Below, piece by piece: positions 1 to 60,298 of a DNA stretch of 64,000 nucleotides. The DNA comes from Myxocyprinus asiaticus. Taxonomy: Eukaryota; Chordata; Actinopteri; Cypriniformes; Catostomidae. The notes below the pieces were generated by a model that was not told the origin of the DNA, made no database searches, and was given only the letters and a program-made list of their open reading frames with translations. The position numbers and the translations under genes are program-made. The DNA lies in assembly GCF_019703515.2 (NCBI RefSeq), contig NC_059372.1:24898931-24962930 (forward strand), written 5' to 3'. How positions within the stretch are numbered: the stretch's first letter is position 1; the number at the start of each line of letters is the position of its first letter.

Positions 1-769
1 ATGAACATTTTCTAGTTAAGCTCTGATCTCAAATATTTCACCAGCTAAATATTGTTCATATTTAGAGCTTATATAGAGTAGAACATGCAAGCAAACCATA
101 GTGATTTCTGGTTTTTGAGCGAATACTACTTTTGAGTTGGTTCTTTTCAGGTCATTGTTCTAAATGGTTCACAGATTGGCCTGAATGTTTCATTAGTGAA
201 TCAGTCTGAATCAAAATAATTTTTCAAAATACGTTTCCAGAAATCACAAATGACTGGAAATATAATGGAAATTCATTGGTCAGAATGGCTATGTATATTT
301 TGTGTTGTTGAACTCTGTTCTCCATTTCTAACTTGAGGATTTCAAGATTTGCTGCATGTGAAACAGTGGTAAACAGCTCCTGACGAAAGCATTTTGCTAA
401 CGTACCAAGGTTCAGAACAGCATTACACAGTATGAAAGCAGACCAGTGTTGGCAAGGGCTTCAAACCATATTTGTGTTTAGACTCAAGCAAATGTACCAA
501 AGAGAAAAAGTAAATAATCTAGTGGTTCTGCAATGAATTTGACTAAGCATCATCAACAGTGGACAATATAAAGAGCCACATGTTATGAAGCATCCATTGA
601 TATATTATCTCTAAATTGGCATTGAGAAAGACAAACATACATTAGAAGGTTGAATATGCAATTACTTGTTAGGCTTTGTCTCCATGTGAGGTGTCATTTA
701 TTTCTAGGCCGTCTTGTCACTGTAGTGACCTTTAAAGGGGATTGTTTTAATTCTGTTCCTAACCTACAG
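1..769 (+). other. vps13d intron, 3' end (no gene seen)
   Basis: AT-rich DNA before the first exon in view. It ends in a good acceptor (pyrimidine-rich, then CTACAG at 764-769). I found no coding exon, RNA gene or repeat that I recognise. Confidence 0.6.
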
Positions 770-48350
<47,581 letters not shown>

Positions 48351-48937
48351 CCAAACTGACCCACAGGGTGGTCGGCGTTTTGTGCTAATTTTTCAACTGC
48401 TATTTCCTTTTTTTCTGTTTCTGTGGAAGGATAGTAATAAATCAGCAGAGTGTGATCACCCACTTAGGCCAGTCGACGGGACATGCTCACAGCATGTGGT
48501 TTGTTCAATGATACAAGCTAGTCTAGAGGGGCTGCTATAAACCTCGGCAAGCACAGATTTAACTTGAATATATTTAGATTAATAATGTTTTTTTTTTTGT
48601 TTTTTTTATAATTGCTTATACAATTACTTGTGGTTGTTGCTAGATGTACACAGCTAGTCTGACACTGTATATGTTTGTGTATAGATCCTCTATGTATATA
48701 AATAGGCACATACCGATAGGACATTATCTGCCATGTATATAAAATGTTGAAATGTAATTATATGGGATGGAATGCATCTTGGATTGCTGTACAAAACTGC
48801 CTTTAAATGAAAGTTCATTTCTGAATGAGAGTTTAAAGTGATTGTCCATTATAAATGAATTGCACTGATATAAATTACAGGAACTGCAGCTGCTCTCATC
48901 ATTCACCGGTGAACCATCAGTAACACGTAAATACGTA
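48351..48937 (+). other. vps13d 3' UTR and downstream
   Basis: Follows the stop codon. An AATAAA lies at 48436-48441, 86 bases after the stop, and AT-rich sequence continues to a Tc1 end. The true cleavage site cannot be fixed from sequence. Confidence 0.6.
48436..48441 (+). promoter_or_regulatory. Candidate poly(A) signal of vps13d
   Basis: AATAAA, the first canonical signal after the stop. It would give a very short 3' UTR; later AATAAA-type signals also exist (for example near 49079). Confidence 0.45.
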
Positions 48938-49474
48938 CACTACTGGTCAAAAGTTTGAAACACATTCTTTATTATATATTTTTTTTCTTCACATTTGAGA
49001 ATAATAGTAAAGTCATCAAAACTATGGAATAACATAAATGGAACTATGGGAATTATGTTGTGACTATAAAAATCCAAAATAAATCAAAACTGTGTTATAT
49101 TTTAGCATCTTCAAAGTAGTCACCCTTTGCCTAGAATTTGCAGAAATGTACTCTTGACATTTTCTCAACCAACTTCTTGAGGTATCACTCTGGGATGCTT
49201 TTTAAACAGGAGTTGGAGTTCCCATCTATGTTGGGAACTTATTGGCTGCTTTTCTTTATTATTTGGTCCAAGTCATCAATTTCAAAAACCTTTTTTTTTA
49301 TTTTTGTTTTATTACATTTTAGTTTCAAATGAAATAAATTAATATGGCAGCACAATTATGTTTTTGTCTACAAAACTAATTTCAAACATTTAAGCATACG
49401 CCTTCAGATCAAAAGATTTTTAAGATCATGAGAAACATTTCAGTCAAGTGTTTCAAAACGTTTGACTGATATGC
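48938..49474. mobile_element. Tc1-like deletion derivative (GGTCAAAAGTTT family)
   Basis: Left end CACTACTGGTCAAAAGTTTG after TA; right end TTTCAAAACGTTTGACTG. The interior matches the half copy at 18185-18543 in the opposite direction. No transposase frame remains. Confidence 0.87.
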
Positions 49475-50296
49475 ACATCTACACAAAATACAGAGAAAGA
49501 GAATAGTAAATACTGCATCACTGCACTTTTCACTTCTTCACATGCAGTCCACCCTCTAAAACTGGTCTGGCATTTTTTCCCTCTTAGTTTAACTTTGCTT
49601 GCCTCTTCTGTAACTCATTTAATGGAAGTAATGAAATTAGGACTGAAAAATTTTGTGTTGCTTTATATCTCTAAGTTTAACATCTGAAACACATTCAACA
49701 TATATTGCAACATATAATGTTGGTGTTTTGCAGTGCTTAAGCTTACAATTATCTGCCTTTTATAGATTCCTTTTTTTGAGCTATTCGTTACATTTCCTCC
49801 TGCATCTTTCTTACGGACAACCAAAGATCAGACATTACTAATTTTATCTCTCTCTCTCTTTTAAAAAGGAACAACAACCTTTCCACTTCTTTGCTTGATT
49901 TGTATCTTATTTATCCGTTCATCTACTGGTCTATCAAACCCATTTATTGAAGCAAATGTTTAATTTCTGAGACAGTTCCTCCAAGAATGTTGGTCAGTAT
50001 AATTTAGGATAACATAAACAATACACCTACAGTAATGTGTTTTCTAAGTTGTCTGTAATTTAAATATGGATATGTTGAATACACGAACATACAAACAGGT
50101 GTCTCCTAATTAAGATACAACTGCACAAATATGCAAAGTAAAATATAGTGTGAACATTTTTGTTGTAATATGCAAATGTATAAAGAATAATAATAAAATT
50201 ATGGTTTCAACACTAAAAGTTCCTTATTTATTGTAGTGAGTTTGCTGCTCACATGGCCACATTTGTCCTTTTCATTGCAGAAGCTAATAAAAAAAT
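49475..50296. other. Intergenic (no gene seen)
   Basis: AT-rich sequence between the Tc1 remnant and a MITE. No gene recognised. Confidence 0.5.
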
Positions 50297-50866
50297 AAAT
50301 AGTTCACCCAGAAATTTAAATTCTATCATCATTTACTCACCCTCAGCTCTGTAGGTCCTCACAATGCATGTGAATGGGTACCACAACTTTAACTCCAAAA
50401 GCATATAAAGGCAGCATAAACGTAATCCACATGACTCCAGTGGTATAATCCATAACTTCAGAAGCAATATGATAGGTGTGGGTGAGAAACAGATCAATAT
50501 TTAAGTCCTTTTTTTACTATCAATCTCCACTTTCACTATCTTCTTTTGTTTTTGGTGATTCAAATTCTTCATGCATATTGCCACCCACTGGGCAGGGAGA
50601 AGAATTTATAGTAAAAAAGGACTTACATTTTGATCTGTCTCTCACCCACACCTGTCAAATCGCTTCTGAAGATCCATATTCAACCACTGGACTTATGAAT
50701 TACTTTTACGCTGCCTTTATGTGATTTTTGGACCTTCAAAATTTTGGTACCCATTCACTTGCATTGTGAGGACCTACAGAGCTGAAATATTCTTCTAAAA
50801 ATCTTTGTTTGTGTTCAGAGTAAATGATAAGAAACTTTTAATATTTGAGTGAACTATCCCTTTATT
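50297..50866. mobile_element. Fold-back MITE, long subfamily, copy 7
   Basis: Termini ATAGTTCACCCAGAAATTTA and GTGAACTATCCCTTTA. It shares CCACTGGGCAGGGAGAAGAA with copies 2 and 3. The reverse strand carries CCAGTGGGTGGCA, one base off the CTCF core. Confidence 0.9.
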
Positions 50867-52060
50867 ATGAGAAAAAAAAAAAGTTCATTAAGTTGTTTTC
50901 ACATAGTAACAAAATAAAGCAGTGTCAAAAAGCTTTATTTTATTGTATCAGTCAAGAAATCAGTGATATCAAAGCTAGGGCTGCAATCCCACTAAACTAC
51001 ACAAGACTACATGTTATCTATTACCCAGTGTGTCATATTATGGTTTTAGTCCCGTTCTAAAGAAAATTTAAAAAAAGAAATATTTCTGATGTCTACCACT
51101 GTTAAGTTACAGCACAAGGAACCAAAATATTGCAGTAAATGAAAAAGTTATCGTGGTTGCTATTATATGTTATTGCAGTGATTACTCAATTTTTGCACAC
51201 CCCATCCTCGTCTTTTGTCAAGCACCCCTATCTCCATAACTCACCTAAAAATGGCAATGGCTACAAAATAATCTTTGAATCCATAATAACCAAATGCTTC
51301 TTGGACAAAAACCTGAATCCCTATATCTTCCGTTCATTTAATTTCCATTTTGAAATAAATTTTAAAAACAGATAACGAAAAAACAGGTGTTTTCTTTTTT
51401 CTGCAAAAGTAAAAAACAAACATAAATTGATTCATTTTTTAAAAAGTAGAATTCTAACCTTTTTCTATTTTTTGTTTCTCATTCTCCCTTCTCAAAACTA
51501 AAACTGAAGAGTAGAAAACCGAAAATTAAAAAAACTCCTATTATTAATTTACATACATTTTCTCATCAACACTTAAAAAAGTCACCAGCAGGGGGAGTAA
51601 AGATAAGAGACCTAATATATATTTTACGTGGGGTAAGTGGATGTGACTATTCAGATGATAAAAAATAATAAAGTAAATATGGCATTTTGTGGAAAAACTA
51701 TTATCATGTTGATTTTAAGGAATATACAGTAAATTGACTTTTAAGGGGGAAAGAAAGCCCTATTCGGACAGGATTAGTTTACCGGATGTCTGTATGTTAT
51801 TACTGCAGATGTCTGTAAATTTACATTTGCATAGGACTTAAGCGATGTCTACAGAAATCACAGAGATGGGTGAGTCTTCTGCATTTACACACTGTCGCCA
51901 TGTAACTGACCTATCAGAAAATGTATGGCAGTGCTGATTAATTCTGCAGGAAATATTAAACATATTCTGCATCTGGGATTATTAGAAGAAATTGATTGGA
52001 ATATTTTGCAGAAATACTGGTGATACTACAAAGTTTGAAATCCTATATTACACTCATTTA

Positions 52061-52063
<3 letters not shown>
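50867..52063. other. Intergenic (no gene seen)
   Basis: About 1.2 kb of AT-rich DNA with no recognised gene or repeat family. Confidence 0.5.

Positions 52064-52092
<29 letters not shown>
52064..52092. repeat. (ATT)n microsatellite at SINE tail
   Basis: About nine ATT units (AAT on the - strand) directly at the 3' tail of SINE copy 4, as expected for a SINE tail repeat. Confidence 0.9.
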
Positions 52093-52484
52093 CCCCTTTT
52101 CTCCCCAATTTGGAATGCCCAATTCCCACTACTTAGTAGGTCCTCGTGGTGGCGCGGTTACTCACCTCAATCCAGGTAGCAGAGGACAAGTCTCAGTTGC
52201 CTCCGCTTCTGAGACAGTCAATCCGCGTATCTTATCATGTGGCTTGTTGTGCATGACACTGTGGAGACTCTCAGCATGTGGAGTCTCATGCTACTCTCCG
52301 CGATCCACACACAACTTACCACGTGCCCCATTGAGAGTGAGAACCACTAACCCTGACCTCGAGGGGGTTACCCCATGTGACTCTACCCTCCCTAGCAACT
52401 GGGCCAATTTGGTTGCTTAGGAGACCTGGCTGGAGTCACTCAGCACACCCTGGATTCAAACTTGCGACTCCAGGGGTGGTACTG
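52093..52484 (-). repeat. tRNA-derived SINE, copy 4 (antisense, head truncated)
   Basis: Tail AATTGGGCATTCCAAATTGG and body match copies 3 and 5. The similarity ends at the B-box region (CACCCCTGGAGTCGCAAG on -), so the A-box half is missing. Confidence 0.92.
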
Positions 52485-55400
52485 TATATTACACTCTTGA
52501 ATAAAAAATATGGGGGGGGGGGGGCGTGCTTGTGTATCTACTTTTCTCGTTTTCTTTACCAAAAAAAAAAAAAAAACGAAAAGCGAAAAAAAAACATTAT
52601 TCATGGCTCAATAAACACTCAACAGCATAAAATGTTTGAGGAAAAACATGCATCAGTCAAAAAGCAACAGCCAGCGTTATCTGCAGTCCATCTGAAGTGA
52701 AGCGCGTTTTATAATTTCTGGTGTCTTCTCTTGACAAACATCCACTTCAGACACTTGAATAACTTGAGAAACAACGAAACTTAAAGGCGGGGTTCATTGA
52801 TTTTTACCAGCACGTCAGTTTGCACGGGATTATAACCAGAGGTTATTTATTTACCAGGCGCTTTATAGAAGTTAAAATAGCCTTTGTTATTATCGTAATC
52901 GGCGCGTGAACGTGCAGTCCGGAAAACTTACTGGCATGACCAATTCGCATATAAAACTAAGATCCATCATCTATGATCCTCACGGGAACAGCAGAACATA
53001 AAGTAGGTTAAAAGTGTCAATCCTCGTTAGCCTTGACGCCAACTTCCGTGGTCATTTCGGGAAATAACAGCAAACAGATGAGTTACAGAAAATTGGAAAA
53101 TCGAATTTACAAAATCAGTATTAAGGTCAATTTTCTAAAACGTAATTTTCCAAATGCATAATCCATTTTTAAAGGGAAAAAACCTGTTTTAGTGAATAAT
53201 TTACCAAAGCAAATAATTGCTAAATAAAAAGACAGTGTTTTTTTCGGTTTTTTATTTCAAAACTGATAGGGAACGGAAGATACACTGATGAACATGTTCG
53301 CGTTTTGTATCAAAGGACATTTCAGGCAAAAAAAAAAAAAAAAAAGAGAGAGAGAGAGAGAGAGATTATTGCTGCTTACCTTCACTAAGATGAATGTTTG
53401 CACGAATTACATCGAATTTGAGGGTAATGGAGGTCATTTTAACTGGTAAACTGCTCTGGGTTTCTAATCTTTGACGATGTTAGCTCATCTCTTCGGGGAG
53501 CCTGTTCATTTTCAAGTGTTTGTTTTTGTGAGTGACCGTTAAATTCGTTACCGTCATGCGTTTAACGGTTATTTGGCGCCAATTTAAAAAAACAGTCGCG
53601 AGTGGGTGTCATCGCGAGAGTTAATTTAGTGCTCATGGCAGCCTTTGAGACTGAAACACACAACTAGTTTTGGAAATTTTTATTTGATCAGTAAGACATC
53701 AAGTAGTCTACAGTATGTCAAAGAGGTACATTTGTTATTAGATACATTTTCCGCCATTAACAAACAGTTTGTTCTGCAAACTGTATTATATTATATTATA
53801 TTATTATATTATGTTATGTTAGGAAAGTCGTAGGCCTTGTTATAAAATGAAAATAGTCAGCATCCAGGACTGAAACAACTTGCTGTTGCCAATAATAAAA
53901 TTGTCTTTTTTATGTTCTTGCAGATTTAAGGCAGAGGTTGTGGTAAGGTACTGACATCTTTAAATTAAACAGGGCTACATTTAAAAACACTTAGTCTACA
54001 TTCTTCTTCTTGACTGACAGTGTGTGTCAAATGAAGGGTCTCTCCCTTAAGGGCGTCACACTCATTAGTTAATGATGGATGTGCACAGTGCCTATACACA
54101 GCTCACAACCCTATGCTGTTTAGACAAGTGTAAGGCTAGGATCACAGAATTTCTGTTTGCAGTGTTTTTATCAGCGTATTTGAGCCTTGTATTCTAAAGA
54201 AATAATTAAAGATGTATGCATACAAGAAACATATCAGCTGATCGACATTTTGCATTTACACATACAAAAGCATTGCAACTCTACTGGACCATGTTGATTT
54301 TGTCGAAAATCTGTCCTTTGATTAATCAGCATTATAATTAGTTGCAAATGAGTTGCTGTCATAAGAAAAAACTTGGTACGTAGGTTCAAGGAAACATTAC
54401 AATACAACAAAGAAGAATTCTGGTCCACATACAGTATGATCTAAGTCACACAAAGATCTGTGAAAGCGAAAGACACAGTACATTCAACGTTACTGACGTT
54501 ATTTAATAGGGATGAGGCACTGTGTGCCCTGCCATTGCACTTAATGCCCAATGCAGTCCTACTTCTTTTCCACCTGTGCTGGGTCACACAATGCTGTTCT
54601 TTTCCCTGGGCAAAGGGTTCATCACAGGGTTAGCTGTCTGTCCAACAGCCTACTCAGATTTATCTACTATTTGGCTAACCTTGCTCTGAACTCACCCCCT
54701 GAGATTTGAGCTGACTTCTCCAACACTCATGCACTCCATGACACAGTTTCATGTCTTGATCCCACTCTCAACAGTCTCCATCATTACTGTTAGACATGCC
54801 AAGACTCATTGTTCAGTTTTTGTCATTTGTATTACAAAAAATGCATTTGTTTTCCATGGTTATTCCTCCAACCCCCTATTCTACATTAATTTATTTCATT
54901 AAGTTTATAAGAAAGCAGGTTTTCATCCAACCACAATGTAACAGCTGTCCAAAGAATGGGATGTGAAGTGAATCGGTAATCACGTAATTGCAATAGCTGC
55001 TTTGTGCCTGTTTTATGTCAGTTTAAGTCCCAAGTGTCCTTCAATAAACTCTGTTGTCTTCTTGCACTGCAGCAGGGATTCACTGCATGGAAAGAATTTT
55101 ATTGAGAGATAGAGAACAACAGCTGCCTGTAATCTAACTGTAGATTCGATTTTATGAGGTTACACAGTCTTAGATCTTGCATCCAAATTGGCAAATAGAG
55201 GGATACAAAAGAATTGTCCACAGACATTGTATTATCTACCCATCTGTTTGGCAAGATACAGCTGTTTTGACACTGAACATAAGTAGTTCGGCAAGGTGAG
55301 TGACAAAGCTGAATAAAATGACACCAGTTCTAGTGTACCGAAACTATAATTTGTCTATTAGCCTTCCAGTGGCTGACCCTTCTCCAGTGTGCTTTCCTGT
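52485..55400. other. Intergenic (no gene seen)
   Basis: Includes a G11 run near 52513, A-runs near 52561 and 53328, a (GA)n run at 53345-53364, and a TATAT-type patch near 53790. I found no coding exon, RNA gene or recognised transposon. Confidence 0.5.
53345..53364. repeat. (GA)n microsatellite
   Basis: About ten GA units after an A-run. Confidence 0.9.
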
Positions 55401-55611
55401 TAAGCGGAGTTAATGTTATGACAACCCTGCCTAGTGCACAATGAGCTCACGATTGGCTGGCCTGCAGCAGTGGAATGCTGACCATGAAATGCCTGTGAGT
55501 TTTGGCAGTGACAGAACAAGCACACTGCCAGGGACAGAAACTTCCTTGTTTTCTAAACCACATGAATACCCACACAATAACACTCACTGGTTCTTTTAAG
55601 ATCAAATATTG

Positions 55612-55617
55612 TTTATT
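55612..55617 (-). promoter_or_regulatory. Candidate poly(A) signal of dhrs3
   Basis: AATAAA on the - strand (TTTATT on +), about 460 bases after the dhrs3 stop. It is a plausible 3' end but unproven; it implies a 3' UTR of roughly 55590-56078. Confidence 0.5.
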
Positions 55618-56078
55618 TAAAGTTGGCATTAATATGAAGATAGACATGCTGGAATTACTTAAAACAAGTTGTAGAATCAACTTGCATTTACTTGTGTTAC
55701 AAAATGTCCGTAAAAATAAGTGAATATCTATCAAACGTAAACCCAGGGCAAACTTATGAGGGTAAAAGAACCCAACTGAAAACCTCAGATGTCTGTGCTC
55801 CAAACTTTTTATCACATTGTCCAAGGAGCACATTGAAATATATGCCTATTTGTTGTCCAGTATAGGGCATCCAAATAAAAGATCCACGTAAGACTCTGAG
55901 ACATAATAGTGCTTGGGAATACAGGCGATCTTGATAGGTTGATCCCAATGTCTCTTTCATTGGCTTTTTTTTTTTACCTCCACAAAGCAACAGTTTGTTG
56001 GATGTTCCTGGACGTAGAGCTTACTCTGCATGAAAAACGTGTTTTGAGGATTTTTCACATTCAAGTTCTTTTTTCTGT

Positions 56079-56163
56079 TTAAGTCCGTCCTTTGAATGTG
56101 CTCATACAGGTGTAGCTTCCTGAGAACTTATGGATCTCTTCCAGGGCAGACTGGGGCAGAAGG
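56079..56163 (-). CDS. dhrs3: dhrs3 last coding exon
   Basis: Completes a split Ser codon, then [20 protein letters not shown] and STFKGRT, then TAA (56081-56079). The ending FKGRT is that of vertebrate DHRS3. Acceptor TTTCTTTAG on the - strand. It is too short to appear as a long open frame. Confidence 0.95.
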
Positions 56164-59100
56164 CTAAAGAAAGATAATCAAGACAATTCTGTTAAGTGAT
56201 CTGTTGCCAATGAAAACATGACATTCTAGAGTTATGCAAGTAAGGGATAATGTATTGTTAGTTTCGCATCTGCTTCGAGTCAGATCCTGATCACCCTGTC
56301 AGGGTTTGTTTTGCGATGATTGTTAATTATCCTTCTTATTACATGGCTACTTACCAAATAAGTAAATAAATGGACATGAAATGTTGATTTGAGGTGCAAT
56401 GATTATGTTGGCTTGACAAAGTACTGTTATTCTACAGGCTTGGTTTAGTTTAGTTTTTTTTTTTTAATCCCTAAACAAAGACCAAAATTATCAACTTTAA
56501 CTTCTTTTCAAGCTAAATCCACCAAACTTGGTCCAGAGCTTCAGGCAGTTCTAAATTTTATGCTATATCTTTCTATCTGATCGGACAGCGATGATTAAAA
56601 AATCCCATAGACTTACACTGAAGGAATGTTTAAACGAGCCAAGACTATTCAAACTCCAACTGTCAAAAAATTCAAATGTAAACAAACAAACACAATCCCT
56701 TTAATCTGCTTTTTGTAGCTCTCTCACTCTCTTTTTCTTGTTTTTCTCCTTTTTTATCTTTTCCATTCTTGGCCTTTCTATCTATCTATCCATCCATCCA
56801 GCCATCCATCGATCCAGCTGGCTGTTTGTCTTACTGTAAGGTCTGTACAACTTTTAAACCTCAAGCTTTACATTTTTCTTTAAACTTTTATGCCAGGCTT
56901 TGTCAAGCCCATATCAAAGTTTGTCTTGACAAACTTTACCCATCTAGTTTCATTATGTGAGAACAAATAAATGTGAAGTGCTAGAGAGATATGAAACTGA
57001 CACAGTGTAGGAGATTGATTGCCAGGGACAACTGTCATATATAAATATCTGTCATTATTGTTGCGATTAACCAATCAGAATCAAGTATTCCAGAGAGCTG
57101 GGTAATAATATTTGTTATACAACAGTTAGTTCCAGTCCTCGAATTTGATTGACTAAGCGACAATCCAAGTGTAGTGATATTTTAGGAAAAGGAAAAGAGC
57201 CTCATGGGAAGCTGTGAGTGGACAAGTCGATGTACCAGGTGAAAACAGACTACGGAAACATGTATAGCTTATGTTTGGAAAATAGACGACTGTGCGATGT
57301 ATACAAATGGGTCATGGACCATACTTTAATTTTCTCTTCTGCATCAGGTGTCTGAAACTTCAACTTTAGATAAACAAAATACACTTGCCCAGGCAGGTTA
57401 TTGGCAGGGTGTTTTGTGAATTTTGAATATTCATTTGTTGTCCTCCCATTTTAATTATTGATGTGATGTTATTGATGTGATGTTATACTATATCAATTTG
57501 CCAATAAAAATATGAAATAACTTGCAGTCTGTTTCTTTAGTCTTTAAAAAAATGCCTTAGTTTAGCCTTGATACTATCATTTTACATTAATATAAAAAAA
57601 AGCTTATTACAATATTTATAGTTATAACACTTTTTATGGAAAAAAAGTGGCATTTTATTTAAGTGCAATCACTTACATATATTACAATAACAATATTTAC
57701 AGTAATCGCCTCATAGACCCAGTATCTGAGCAGAAGAAATGGGGGGCATTATTGCACTTCTACTGGTGTGTTTCGCACCACTTCTCATGTGATTGGAAAA
57801 CGCCTGTACAAACAAGAAGTGGCAAGATCACAAGCAAAGCCTACCGCCCACCACGTCCCGTGTAAAACCGCCTTTTCAAACTAAAAAGTATTAGTGTGGA
57901 TGTGGCCTTAAAGGATACATTCAAAAACAGATTTATGAATTAAAAACCACTAGTTTGAAACCAGAGTATGAGAGCAATGCAGAGATTGGAGTTGTGCTTG
58001 ATGCTTTGGCTTCTTTTGGAAATATTTTCACTGGTGGCGTAGAAATGTAAAATCTAACTGTGGTGGAATTACAGACATACTGATATTCTGGAAAACTGAA
58101 CTCTTGTTCGTGGGTTGTTGCATAAGTAAAGCTGTTATTCTGTTCTAATTCCTACAGGAGTGATAATCTCACCTTTTAAGTATGACAAGAAAGTGCATGG
58201 TCCATGGCAGCACAACAAAGGCAGTGTTGGTCCTAACAGCATCAACAGTATGCTGGGCCACCATCTCAGGATTCAGAGGAGGAAACAGCTTTGGGAACCT
58301 GAAATTCAAAAATGCGTGTTTTTCATGAAAGATAGATTGCATCACTTCCAACTAATCAACACCTGCTACTCAGAGCATTATAGTCCCATTACCTAACTCT
58401 CATTCCCTGGAACATCTCTGTGTCAGTGTGGAAGGGTAGCACTGTTGTGCAGCCCACTCCAGGGCAGTCCAATAGGCCTAACGTTAGACTTTCCATGAAG
58501 GCATAAGATGAGGCCTTGGACGTGCAGTAGTCGATGGCTCCAGGGATGGAGGCAAGGGAAAGAATGGAGTTAATGCACACCACGTGGCCATTGCACAGCT
58601 CCAGCATACGAGGCAGAAATGCTTTTGTGGTCTGTGGGGGAGACACAGTTACACATTGTTCTCTCTGTTATTCCTAACTATCTCCTGGAAAATCCAACAA
58701 TAACAAAGCTTCAGCAATTAGGGATCAAGAATGTGCTAATAGTCTAGGATTTTCTGGAATACCTTAGGTGAAAATCAACAAGCATATTTGACTGGCTCAG
58801 CAGATATTTGAGCCCACATTCAGTGCTTGATCTTAAGTCACATGACTATGGCCCTTTATTTTTGTTTCAGTTCTCTGTACATGCCTATTAATCAGAACAT
58901 TTCTCTGCAAACTCCTTAAAAGGTTGCTTCCTGGTCTAAGCTGATTTAGCTGATCTCTCTAAAACCAACCAAACCAGCTTGGCCAGGCTGGGATACCAAT
59001 TTACCACTTTAGGCTGGTTTAGGCTGTTTTTTCTTTTTCAGCAGGGTTGGTATTCAGAAATTTTACAGTTGGTACTCAACCGGAATGGCCATTTTACCGC

Positions 59101-60298
59101 CACAGTTGACTCGGCAATTATGCATTTGCTGCTCTAAACCACTAAGTGGTGCTACACCCATAGAATTTCAGTCGGTGCAAGCTGAACATGTCAAAACTCA
59201 TTCCCATGAGAAGCAGTTTGAGTAAAAGAGGTGTGGTTGACATCAGCTGTGTCTGGCAGGACTGTGTATGTGTTTGAAAATCAGATCAAAGCAATCCCCA
59301 GTGCGGGCTACTTGTGCAAAAGCATCAGATGATCACCCTGACTGTAAATGTGTTTAAAAAAAAAAAAACTTGTCTAAAGTGCCTAGATTTCCGGACAGTC
59401 TGTTTTACATTAAATGTAACTTTCATTATTCCCTAGAATTTAGCTTTGAGAAGTTCTTTGAAGAGTTTGTTTATGAGTCTTTGTCTATGACTGTTCGATG
59501 TTCAGTGGAACATACCGTTACTTTTTTTCTCTCTTGGCAAAAACATGTATAAATGATAAGGAAAGCGTCCAAGTATTACAGCATGCCAAATGACATGAAA
59601 CATTAAGTAACTCAGTGTTTTTAGTTCTTGTTAGGTTCAAAGCGCAGGTATAGTACAGCTATAATAAACAGACTGAAAGCATCTAGTAACTCAAGGTATT
59701 GATTAGTTTGTCTCTTACCCAGAACTGTCCAAGCGTGTTTATGTGTTGAGTTTTCAGGAGGGCATCATCATCGCTGTTCATTAGACTTTTCCCATGGACA
59801 ACAGCTGCATTATTTACAAGAATGGTGACGTCCCCAACCTGTGAGAACACATTGCATCCATTTAGAGGAGCCATGATGGTGTGGGTTGAATTAGGGTTAA
59901 CTAATACGTTTTTGTCATTTTGCTATTGTGTCTCTTTTTAAAACTCTGCCACTTTAAGAGATTTTTGTCAACTCATTAATCCAGCTGGTCATAATCTTTA
60001 AGTACCTATAAAATGGGTGAATGGGTGAACAGTTGTGAGTACTGATGAAAGCGATGTGCTGAAACATCTGCTCTTCTTGGTCTGGCTTTTAATTCACTTG
60101 CACTTTGCACTTTTTCACTCTGCAAATTAAAAATTAAATATATAATGTGCCTACCTTTTCCCTGAGCACTTTCGCCTGCTGGTACACCTCCTCTCTGTTG
60201 CCCACATCACACACAAAGTAATGGCACTCTGTTCCAGTCATAGAAATCTCCTCACATGTCTCTTTTAAACATGTCTCTGTACGGCCCCATAAAATCAC
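56079..60298 (-). CDS. dhrs3: dhrs3, last five coding exons (first exon outside window)
   Basis: DHRS3 (retSDR1) is an NADPH-dependent short-chain dehydrogenase/reductase on ER and lipid-droplet membranes. It reduces all-trans-retinal to retinol and so limits retinoic acid. Joining 60298-60155, 59838-59719, 58631-58393, 58298-58173 and 56163-56079 gives 714 bases: 237 residues plus stop, against 302 residues in human, leaving 65 for the missing first exon. Visible SDR features are the NNAA motif, the catalytic Ser region [13 protein letters not shown] and the YxxxK pair in DYCTSKA. TGxxxGxG is on the missing exon. Fish may have a and b paralogues; I cannot say which this is. Confidence 0.95.
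56164..58172 (-). other. dhrs3 last intron (no gene seen)
   Basis: 2.0 kb. A short tetranucleotide-like patch (CTAT/CATC units) lies near 56780-56816. No transposon recognised. Confidence 0.55.
58173..58298 (-). CDS. dhrs3: dhrs3 fifth coding exon
   Basis: Phase 2 to 2. [20 protein letters not shown], then the hydrophobic [16 protein letters not shown]. On the - strand, acceptor AATTTCAG and donor AAAG|gtgaga. A 94-bp intron separates it from the preceding exon. Confidence 0.96.
58393..58631 (-). CDS. dhrs3: dhrs3 fourth coding exon (catalytic Ser, YxxxK)
   Basis: Phase 0 to 2. [20 protein letters not shown], the catalytic Ser segment [11 protein letters not shown], then [20 protein letters not shown] with Tyr and Lys of the active site, and [18 protein letters not shown]. 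Acceptor TCCCCCACAG, donor TTAG|gtaatg. Confidence 0.97.
58632..59718 (-). other. dhrs3 intron (no gene seen)
   Basis: About 1.1 kb. A GGCTGGTTT-type patch (about 58960-59045) resembles a common fish simple repeat. No gene inside. Confidence 0.5.
59719..59838 (-). CDS. dhrs3: dhrs3 third coding exon
   Basis: Phase 0 to 0, 40 codons. [20 protein letters not shown] carries the NNAG-type motif that stabilises the SDR beta-sheet, then [19 protein letters not shown]. Acceptor TTCTCACAG, donor TGG|gtaaga. Confidence 0.97.
60155..60298 (-). CDS. dhrs3: dhrs3 second coding exon
   Basis: Phase 0 to 0, 48 codons. [20 protein letters not shown], then [20 protein letters not shown] (the CDV aspartate helps place the adenine of the cofactor). 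Acceptor TTCTACCTCAG, donor AAG|gtaggc. Confidence 0.97.

Noticed and set aside
55754..55990. - strand frame near the dhrs3 3' end, considered as the last coding exon
   Set aside because: The true last exon, ending FKGRT and stop, is at 56163-56079; this frame lies in the 3' UTR.
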